NCBI RefSeq assembly: GCF_003265705.1
Contig: NW_020312902.1
Coordinates: 13,440,669 to 13,504,668 of the forward strand
Length of the DNA stretch: 64,000 bases
Source of the DNA: Callorhinus ursinus
Taxonomy: Eukaryota > Chordata > Mammalia > Carnivora > Otariidae
Direction: 5' to 3'
Shown in pieces: positions 55,822-64,000 of this stretch. Positions within the stretch are counted from its first letter, which is position 1. Each line of letters opens with the position of its first letter. A program made the translations under genes and the position numbers. Below the pieces are notes generated by a model that saw only the letters and a list, made by a program, of their open reading frames with translations, had not been told where the DNA came from and searched no databases.

Positions 55822-56172
55822 TGATGAGGGAGGACAAGGCTAGCTGAGGACAAAGCACAAGCTGACACCCTGCAAACCACCCCCCCCACTTCATTCCTGG
55901 GTGGGAAATGTGTGACATTCCTCCAGGAAGCTCCCAACCATCTGAATGTTAATGCCTTACTAGAGGGGAAAACAACCTTAACTTGATAATGGCAAAGGCT
56001 CCCAGTATCTTGTAGGTCCTCTTTAGCATCTGAAAGTTCTTTTGAAAACCTCCCTTTTTCCTCACCCCCAACTCCCAAGTATATAATCAGCCATCCCTCA
56101 CAACCCTGGTGCAGCAGCTCTTTCTGACCACAGGTCTGCCCTGTGCTTTAATAAAACCACCATTTTGCACCA
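55822..56172 (+). mobile_element. LTR-like block (class I ERV type) ending at its poly(A) site
   Basis: It begins 'tgatgagggaggacaaggct' and contains a TATA-like 'agtatataatcag' (56078-56090), 'ctggtgcagcagctctttct' and an AATAAA signal in 'ctttaataaaaccaccattt' (56149-56168). About 15 bases after the signal the sequence turns into A7 and then a GATA array; no U5 follows. This U3-R layout is typical of a gammaretrovirus-like LTR in carnivores. The absent U5 suggests either truncation or insertion of a polyadenylated transcript. Confidence 0.55.
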
Positions 56173-56180
56173 AAAAAATA

Positions 56181-56190
56181 ATAGATAGAT

Positions 56191-56237
<47 letters not shown>

Positions 56238-56242
56238 GATAG
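56181..56242. repeat. (GATA)n tetranucleotide array
   Basis: About 14 GATA/TAGA units, interrupted by 'gatgata' near each end, directly following the A-rich end of the LTR-like block. Confidence 0.97.
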
Positions 56243-58527
56243 GATTAACAGTGCCCTTTCCCGAAGGGTTGAGACATTGAGTATGAAGAGCTTGGTGCAG
56301 CGCCCAGTGTGTTATCTGTGTTCCTGAAAGAATGTCCTGCCTCCCCCTACAAAGCTACAATGACCTCGTCCACCTCCTCTAATTGACCTGTCCTAACTGA
56401 GCCTTCCTTTCAGTGATTTTCCCCTGATGGGGTTCGATAGGCAATTCCCAAAAAAAACATGTATTCAAAGGGTGAGCATAAAGCCGGACCTGATCCCACA
56501 TTTTTGCATAAATTTTTCAAATGGGAAGAGCAATTTCAAGGAAAATTTTGGATAATCTCCATCACCATCAGAAAGCACTTCAGTGCCTATTTGCTAGTGG
56601 TGTTCAAAGAAGAGGACAGAACCACAGTTCTGCCCTCCAGCTCTGCTTCAGAGAGTCCCTTAAACACAATCTGTTCTCTTTAGAAAATTGCTAACCCCAA
56701 TGATTTTCTTAGTCCTTACCCCTGTAATAGCATTTGATTCTTCTCCAAATCTTGAACCACTCTCCTTCCCTAAATTCCACGGCACTGCTCTTTCCTAGTT
56801 TTCTTCCTACTTCTACCAACGTCCTTCCTTTGTCATCTTTGCTGGCGGCTGTACATCTCTATTCTGCCACTTATTGGCTGTGTAGCCTCTGAAAACTCAC
56901 CTAACCATCCTGAACCTTGGTACCATCCATGAAATCAAGGTAATGATACCTAAGCTCATAGTGTTAGCTTGAAAATTATACAGGAGAGTGTGGGGCCACA
57001 ACTGAATGGGACCCCAGCTCTTAACAAACATTTTGACATAGTAAATAAAGAAAAATTCAAAATCTTAAATAATTTCTGAGTTTGAAAGGAAATTCCTGCA
57101 TGTCGAAATCAAACTGAGAACTCAAAATCAAAGTGGTAAATGGCAATTGTGATCTGTGGTGTTTCGTGAAACACATATAGGCTCTAGGAACCAAGGGGAG
57201 GGTTCTAATAGCTACAAAAGGAAAAGATTCTTGTCTTTATGCCCTACAAGGTAAATAGCTGGAAACAGTGCATATATAAATTTTGAAGTGTTATCAGATA
57301 CATGACATGGAGCCTTGAAATATGTGGGCCACTATCTAGGGAAGCAGAAACAAACTGCTTTCTGATTAGAGCCTTTAATTAGGGTGGGGGAGATGGGAAG
57401 AGTCACTTGAGAGAAGACAAAACCCAAGGCTAGCTACAGCTCTGAATCTGAAGTTTCAATGTATATGACCTGCATGATGCAGAAATCTACCAGAGACAAA
57501 TATGTATAAATTTGTCTATGTCCACTGATACTCCTAGAGCTCAAGCAAAAACAAAACCACCCAGAGGTTATTTTATAAATCCAGAGCATCTTGTAACAAA
57601 GCAGACTAGGCAAGATGAACTAACCCTTAAAAGGCACACACAACCACACACACACACAAACCACTATGAGGTTTGAAATTAATGGAACTAATGAATGAGT
57701 CAGAAAGAGGCTGGAAGAGTAAAACTAGCCCAAGTAAAATATTTAGCACCTTAGCACAATGCTTAGTATATATTAGGTATTCACTAGTTCCTATTCTTAG
57801 TTTTAGACATTTATTTTTGGCTTTGCTATATATCATTCACTGATTGATTCACTGACTCATTCATTTATTGAGTCATTCATTCATTCAGCAGGGGGGTGCA
57901 GGACCAGAACTGAGTTTTAGGATGACTATACTCTATGCTACCACCATATTGATTCACTACCGCAAAAAAAATGATTAAAAAAATCAGAAGCAATAATGGA
58001 GGACCAGGGACCAAACAAGAGGAAGGGAGGTCCAAGGGAAAGGAAATTCTTCTGCCTACCACAGGAGGGTGGCCATGTGGTTAAAAAATAAAAAAAGGAT
58101 GAGAGAAGAAGCATAGTGGGAAAGAGCTGGGAACCACTTAGGAATGCCCAGCTCTACCAGCGGACTCTAATGGGCTAGATCCATGACCTGAAGCCAAAGT
58201 TTAGGCATAAAAGGCATTCTTCCAAACTTTCTGTGTGTGTTTTTTAACAGGCCAACAGTTGGACCACTGGGACATGAACCCTCCAGCCTTACATCAATAG
58301 GGCCACAGTTCAGCATGTTCAGATGTTACCACGTGCCTTTTATGACGATAGTTCTGGAGAGGACAGGAGTAAGACAACAAGTCCTGAGGCTCTGTCACCT
58401 AGTTGAAGGGCTTTCTTAAGGAGACTGGGGGGACTTGTGGGTTTCAAAGAACAGAGTGTCTGAACAGGGTAGAACATAAAGGGAAACTACTTCCAGTGGA
58501 AACTAAAAGAGAGAAAATTTTCATTTT
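56243..58527. other. Unassigned sequence
   Basis: A short (CA)n is at 57637-57658 and an ATTC/TCAT-rich patch at 57845-57890. A weak L2/MIR trace is at 57735-57800 ('cttagcacaatgcttagtat'). I recognise no gene. Confidence 0.35.
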
Positions 58528-58723
58528 TTTAAAGATTTATTTATTTGAGAGAGAGACAGAGAAAGAGAATACAGTGGGGAGGAGCAGAGGAAGAAGGAGA
58601 GAAACCCAAGCAGAGTCTGTGCTGAGCGTGGAGTCGGATGTGGGGCTTGATCCCAGGACTCCAAGATCACGACCTGAGCTGAAACTAAGGGTCAAACGCT
58701 CAACTGCGCTACCCAGGCGCCCT
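58528..58723 (-). mobile_element. CAN-SINE with 17-bp target duplication, minus strand
   Basis: The complement order is intact: 'aaagatttatttatttgaga', GA-rich body, 'gggcttgatcccaggactcc', 'aagatcacgacctgagctg' and the head complement 'ctgcgctacccaggcgccc'. The target duplication is 'gagaaaattttcatttt' (58511-58527) and 'gagaaaactttaatttt' (58724-58740), two mismatches. Confidence 0.95.
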
Positions 58724-58740
58724 GAGAAAACTTTAATTTT

Positions 58741-59819
58741 ACACGTAAGGCCTTTGCTAGTAATCAGAACTCTCCAAAACCAGAACTGGCTGCTTTGAGG
58801 GACTGAGCTCCCTGAAACTGGAGCTGTGTAAACAGACGCTGTGTAGCTGCTGGCCAGAGCTAAAATATGAAGGACTGGGGAGTTGGACTCAAGACCTGTT
58901 CAGCTCAAAATTCTATAAGAATTAATTAAGAAAATAAAAAGCAGAGAGGTTAAAAGAAGCAAAACAACTACCAAAATATTTACCGGTGAGATTATGTACA
59001 ATGAACTCCATATCTAGAAGTATTAATAAAAACAAGAGTTTAATTAAAGAAACAGTAAGTATGGTTTTTATTCTCTCCCCATTTCATTCTGTAGCAGAGT
59101 GTGAGTTCATGCACACACACATAAGCCATCCAAGGAACACCACCAAGAGACACTGGCACAACTGAAATGCTAAAAATGTCATAGTTCACACATTGTCATA
59201 AATTTCCTCCTCTGTGTGTGTCTCCATGATAAAGAGAAAGAGCTGGATAATCTGAGCACTGCTGTCTTCAACTCTGTAATTAGAGAACATGGACCCTGAT
59301 GAATTGCAAATGGAGTCAGAAGCCCAGCTTGTGACTTAATGAGCAAAGACAGCCCAGTCAAAGACGTCCACACTCCATATTAATCAATGGCTGACGATTT
59401 CTGCTGGGAGACTGTCCTTAATGATATATGGTCCTATTAGCCAACTATTACCCAGTCGGCCTCTTTTGCCTGAGACCTCTGGCCTTTCGAGTTCTGAGTC
59501 TGGACAACTAGGCATTAAGGAGACTGAAGTTCCAAAGAATCTTGGCAGATAACTTCACCCAAGAGAACATACCCCCTGAAGTCTTAGAGAAGTTAAAATT
59601 CAAAGTAGCAAAAGAAGAGGAGATTTAAAAGGAAGCACATAGCTGCCCCAAGGAGAAGAAAATTGAAGTTAGCTCAGCCAGTTCAGACACCAAATCATAT
59701 GAAAAGTGGTGTCATCTACTCAGCTGTGGAGCCTGGCAGCAGGCAGAACTGATTTCTGCCAAGCAGAGATGTCACATAGAGGAGGGACTTAGCATATCCA
59801 TAACACCTGCTCCCACAGG
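58741..59819. other. Repeat-free unique stretch with homeodomain-like sites
   Basis: No repeat signature. Between 59150 and 59480 lie TAATTA (59277-59282), 'taatcaat' (59381-59388), 'cttaatgag' and 'ccttaatgatatatgg'. The composition looks like that of developmental enhancers, but this is only motif reading. Confidence 0.3.
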
Positions 59820-59995
59820 ACTCTCGCAACACACCTGTGAGCTCTCCATCGTTATTCTCATTCTACAGAAAATGAAGCAGGCTCAGAGAGGTTATGGCAT
59901 CCACTCAAGGTAACACATCTGGAAGAAGAGAAACATAGCATGAAATCTACGATTTTTGAGTCCAAGTCCAATTCTCTTCCCAGGGTCTAGTACTA
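59820..59995 (-). mobile_element. MIR SINE, antisense
   Basis: 'cacctgtgagctctccatcg', 'ttattctcattctacagaaa', 'atgaagcaggctcagagagg', 'ttatggcatccactcaaggt' and 'aacacatctggaagaaga' give the antisense MIR order. Confidence 0.68.
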
Positions 59996-60179
59996 CTTTT
60001 CCCTCAAGGAGGCCCATTTTCAGCTGCATATTAACTATGAGGTGTCCTCTAAAGTACTGATTCTTCTTAACTGAGCCTCTTTCTTCATAACTGACCTGTC
60101 ACCAAGTACGCATTGGGCATACTTGTACATAAGTACACTTAGCAGGTTCCTTTTTTTGGTGAAATCCCCTCATCCTCTA

Positions 60180-60420
60180 AAACTCAGATCCCTCCCTCCC
60201 CCAATATTCTGCAGTCTTCAAAGACCCTTCCCTGCTGGTGACTTCAGACAGTTCCTAAGGTTCCAATGGCACTGGATGCGATAAACAGTTCATGACTTTT
60301 TACCTCACACCAGACTGAGCTACTTCGGGGAAGGTCTGAGTCTGATTCATTGTTATAGCCACACAAACACTGCATATAATTATTTAAACCCTTCAAGTCC
60401 TCAGTGAAGGTTTGCAGAAT
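60180..60420 (+). mobile_element. L2-like LINE fragment, sense
   Basis: 'cttcaaagacccttccctgc', 'gggaaggtctgagtctgatt' followed by 'cattgttatagccacaca' and 'gtcctcagtgaaggtttgca' loosely follow the L2 3' region. Confidence 0.4.
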
Positions 60421-61559
60421 GGAAAGGTAGGCTCTGGCAGGAAGAAATCAGGGTCTCATTACAGAGTCAAGATGTACACATGAAACAAATGTTGAAGAAT
60501 GGGAAATGATTAAATGCTAAACTGTGTCCCGGATTTTAACTGCTATAGAGCTAATCTCCAAGGGACAGTCCCCAGAAAACAAAAAACACACATCTATATC
60601 TCCCCTGTCCTCAATCTCTGATGTGCCTTCTCCTTTCAAGGACTGGAAGCATCCACAAAGGGCTGTTTCCAATGACTACAGTAGAGGGGTGTTAGAGTCA
60701 GGTTATCGCCTGGTCTGAAATGGATTTCTTCATTGGGATAAGACCATTGATGGGAAGGCCAAGTCTCATACCGGAGAAACAGAATCAGAGAAAAACATTC
60801 GCATCTGAAATTCTGAAACAAACTGGAGGTTCACATGAAATTGATGAAAGACAAAACTGAAGTTCTCTTTAGTTTTTTTAATGGTTAGCTCATGGTCAAG
60901 AAATGACTTATTCAAATAGCCTTTGTTATTTTAAATAGACAGTGCACCACCCTCCACATGGACTGTGTTCAAAAGAAAAGAAATAATTTCCCATCTGTAA
61001 CACAATAAAGCACAAACTCCCTAGGTTAATACCAAATCCACCTCCCACCCAGGCTGACCACAGACTCACTTTCTGACCATACTTCCTATTACTCGCCATC
61101 ACGCACTCTATGCCCCAGCCAAATTAAAGTACTCCCTAATCTTAGCTACACTCCCTTTTCCCTGCCTTCGTAAATTTACTTAGGCCGCCTTTTGCGCTGT
61201 GTTGATTATCTTTTCCATGTACTAATCTGACAACTTTCCCAGGAACCATGCCCCCAAAAGCCACTTTTTTTTCATCTTCCACGGTATTGTCTCAATCTCT
61301 CTACACTGAACTAAAGTACACAATGGGATGTGAGGGCAGAGGTTTGTACTTATTTGACATTTAAAATCACACTTTAGTAGTAAGAATTTTTTTTCTACTA
61401 TTAATTCTTGATTCTCAAAGTCTCTCTAATGGTTTCAAAATACTTTTTCACACATTAGGTAATTTTCATACTTCTCTGAAACTAGTAAAAATAGTTCCAT
61501 TTTATGAGTGAAGAGTTACAATAAGTGTAGTCAGTCACACAGGACCAGAATATGGCCAA
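60421..61559. other. Unassigned; weak L2-like patch
   Basis: 61020-61260 has an L2-like composition ('cctcccacccaggctgacca', 'ccctgccttcgtaaattta'), but I cannot confirm it. The rest holds nothing recognised. Confidence 0.3.
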
Positions 61560-61730
61560 TTTTGGTTAAGTGCTCCATATGCACTTAAGAAGAATGTGTG
61601 TTCTGCTTTTTTTGGGTGAAGTGTTCTATCAGAATCGATTAGGTCAAGTTAGTTGATTTGTAGTGTTCGATTCTTCCACATCCTTACTGACCTTTCCTTC
61701 TTCTTGTTCTAAAAGTACCAACAAAGATTA
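61560..61730 (-). mobile_element. Old L1 ORF2 endonuclease-region fragment, antisense
   Basis: 'ccatatgcacttaagaagaa', 'tgtgtgttctgctttttttg', 'ggtgaagtgttctatcagaa' and 'attaggtcaagttagttgat' are the antisense of a well-known ORF2 stretch. It abuts a sense L1 segment, so it may be the inverted 5' part of the same old insertion. Confidence 0.65.
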
Positions 61731-61754
61731 AAGTGCTGAATTCTGAATATCAGT

Positions 61755-63470
61755 TTTTTCAAATCACACTTACAATGTTTAGGGATAGGTCTGGAAAAAG
61801 AAGTACAAGATCTAGAAACTAAAAACTATAAAATATCACTGAGTTACATTAAAGGAAACCTAAATAAATGGAGAGAGATAATGTGGCCATGAAATAGAAG
61901 ACTCAACATTTGTAAAATGTCCATTGTCCTCTGATCGATCTACTGATTTGACGTAATCTCAATGAAAATTCCAGAAGGCTTTTCTGGAGGGTAGAAATTG
62001 ACAAGTTGATTCTCAAATTCATACGGGAATGCAAATTACCTAGAATGATGAAGAGAACTTTCATAAAGAAAAACTGGGAAGACTTAAACTCCTGGACATC
62101 AAGACTTTTATAAAACTACAATAATCAAGATAATGTAGTATTGGTGTCAAGACAGAACACTAGATGAATGGAACAGAACAGAGTCCAGGAAAATACGTGC
62201 ATGTATATGGACAACTGATTTCTGACAAAAGTGCAGATACATAATAATAATAAACTTTATCTCATACCTCACACCATATACAAATTTAACTCAAAACAGA
62301 TCACAGTTCTGAATATAAAACATCTAGAAATGAGCAGTAGGAAAAAAAAATCCTTGTGACCTTGACTTAGGCAAAGATTTCTTAGATATGACACCAAAAG
62401 CATGATCCAAAAATAAATAATTGACAAATTACACTTCATCAAAATTACAAATATCTCTTCATTGAAAGACACTGTTAAGAGACCTAAAAGACAAGCTATG
62501 GTAGCAGAGAAAATATCTGCAAACCCCATATATGATAAAGGACATTTTATTCAAAATATAGAAGAGCTTTCAACACTCAATAATAACACAAAAACAATTT
62601 TTCAGTGGGCAAAATATTTGCCCAGAGACTTCACTAAAGAAAATATACAGATAGTAATCAAGCACATGAAAAATGCTCATAACAACTACGTTACTAAGAG
62701 AATGAAAATTAAACTCACAATGAGATACAACTCCATGCTTATTAGAATCTAGGCTAAAATTGAAAAGATAGACCATAATGAGTATTAATAAGGATGTACA
62801 GCACCTGCACATCTCATGTATTCCTCGTGGAAGTGTAAAATGGTACAACTACTTTGGAATATAGTTTGCCATTTTCATAAAAATTGGTACCATATGACTC
62901 CATCCACCACTCGGTATTTGCCCAACAGAAATCAGAGCATATAGCCATCGAAACACTTGCACAAGAATGGTCACAGCAGCTTTATGTGTAATAGCCAAAA
63001 CCTAGATTCAAACCAAAGTCCATTCATGGGCAAATAAGTAATCCAATGTTGGTATATTCATAAAATGGAATGTTATGCAGCAAATAAATACTCATACAGC
63101 AACATGGATAAATCTCAAAATAACTATGGGTAAGAGAAAAAAGACATGCAAAAAATTGAGTATACAATGTATGATTCCTCTTATAAAAACTCGATAGAAT
63201 GCAAACTCTTTTATAGTGACCATGAGCAAATCCCCAACTATGACTATGGTGGCAGTGGGGTAGTGAAGAAGGGTGGGAGGAAGGACTTATGAAGGGGCAC
63301 AAGGAAACTCTGGAGTGGGGGTGGGTGATGGATATGCTCAATTTCTTGACTGTAGTAATGGCTGCGTGGGTACATTCATGTCAACACTTGTCCAATGTGT
63401 ACACTTTAACTTGTGCAGTTATTGAATGTCAATTATGCTTTGATACAGTTTTTACAGAACTCTGAAAGCA
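61755..63470 (+). mobile_element. Old L1M, ORF2 C-terminal half and 3' UTR, sense
   Basis: The sense ORF2 series includes 'acaagttgattctcaaattc', 'aaactacaataatcaagata', 'gaatggaacagaacagagtc', 'acaactgatttctgacaaa', 'gacaccaaaagcatgatcc', 'ttcagtgggcaaaatatttg', 'atgagatacaactccatgc', 'cacagcagctttatgtgtaa' and 'aacatggataaatctcaaaa', followed by the 3' UTR to 63460. The longest open frame left is about 96 codons (62462-62752), from the 'KRPKRQ...' region. It is dead. A SINE is inserted at its tail (63475). Confidence 0.85.
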
Positions 63471-63474
63471 ACTA

Positions 63475-63676
63475 GGGGCGCCTGGATGGCTCAGTGGGTT
63501 GAGCATCCGACTCTTGAATTTGGCCCAGGTCATGATCTCAGGGTTGTGAGATTAAGCCCTGTGTCAAGCTCCAGGCAGGGCATGGAGCCTGCTTAAGATT
63601 GTCTCTCTCCCTCTCCCTCTGCCCTTCCCCATTGCTCTCTCTCTCTGTCTCTCTCTTAAAAAAAGAAAAAAGAAAC
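63475..63676 (+). mobile_element. CAN-SINE, plus strand, at the end of an L1M
   Basis: The head 'ggggcgcctggatggctcag' is followed by 'tgggttgagcatccgactct', 'caggtcatgatctcagggtt', a CT-rich body with a (CT)n run (63631-63657) and an A-rich tail. The target duplication is approximate: 'aactctgaaagcaact' (63458-63473) and 'aaatctgaagacaact' (63677-63692). Confidence 0.94.
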
Positions 63677-63944
63677 AAATCTGAAGACAACTCTTACAGT
63701 GGCCTTAGCTTTATTTTAAATAATGTTTATGAGCATTTAAAAATGTTTAACTTCAAAAGAATACCTTAACCCTTTGAGTATAGCTGTAATGTCAAACATT
63801 TCTGAGGCTAGGTCAGACCTTCTCCCCAGGATATGCTCTTGTAACAATCAATACTTCATTTTGTAGCACTTGTCAGAACTGCCACCAATTACTAATTTGA
63901 TCAATCTTTCTCCTTCCATGACCACAGAGCTAGTATTAGTACCC

Positions 63945-64000
63945 TTCATTACTGAATCCCTAGGTCCTCGCACCTAGTAAGTTCTCAGTAAATATTTGTT
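63945..64000 (+). mobile_element. L2 LINE 3' end, cut by the window
   Basis: 'ctcgcacctagtaagttctc' followed by 'agtaaatatttgtt' is the sense L2 terminus, running off the window edge. Confidence 0.55.

Noticed and set aside
56181..56242. Regular short repeats considered as a CRISPR array
   Set aside because: Pure tetranucleotide repeat with no spacers, in mammalian DNA.

Overview
This is nuclear DNA from a mammal, almost certainly a carnivoran. Ten copies of the tRNA-Lys-derived CAN-SINE (SINEC) family are present, with the diagnostic 'cctgggtggctcag' head, a CT-rich body, AAAT tails and target-site duplications. The young L1 copies carry a 3' end ('aaaactaatgatgtaatg') that I associate with caniform carnivores. 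I saw no typical dog SINEC_Cf copy and no feline-type SINE head. I therefore favour an arctoid caniform (bear, seal or mustelid relative). That last step is inference.

I find no convincing protein-coding exon of a cellular gene, no functional RNA gene and no CpG-island promoter. The window reads as a gene desert or the inside of a long intron. All long open frames are either L1 ORF2 remnants, reading frames across CA/GT repeats, or chance frames. The only exon-like signal is a weak 71-base candidate with good splice sites at 51899-51969, inside the GC-richest part of the window.

Layout. 1-17 kb: old L1M ends, two ERVL-MaLR-type LTRs, a MER5A, a Tigger-type DNA transposon, L2/MIR fossils, four SINEs and three short L1 or microsatellite tracts, separated by unique sequence. 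17-26 kb: a 5'-truncated L1 (minus, 18-base target duplication), an L2 split by a SINE, and a 3.2 kb L1 with broken ORF2 (22574-25757) that landed at the end of a MER20-like element. 26-32 kb: two adjacent hAT fossils, MIR/L2 copies, a CA repeat with an assembly gap, and a repeat-poor unique stretch (29.4-32.3 kb). 32-44 kb: an L1M 3' end, a 68-base micro-L1 insertion, and a nested tower in which an ancient minus-strand L1M (about 37.9-44.0 kb) holds two SINEs, a GT/GC repeat and a younger 3.4 kb L1 with a 5' inversion. 44-54 kb: L2/MIR fossils, a polypyrimidine tract, a GC-rich segment with clustered transcription-factor-like motifs, and a short L1 with a doubled 3' tail. 54-64 kb: a hAT element split by a SINE with a long AAAT tail and a gap, an LTR ending in poly(A) and a GATA array, an AT-rich unique segment with homeodomain-like sites, and an old rearranged L1M.

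The elements do not act together as a pathway. The informative content is the insertion history: target-site duplications, twin priming, extreme 5' truncation and nested integration can all be read directly. Names of old families (L2, MIR, MLT1, L1M) come from recalled consensus signatures, not a database search; their edges are approximate.
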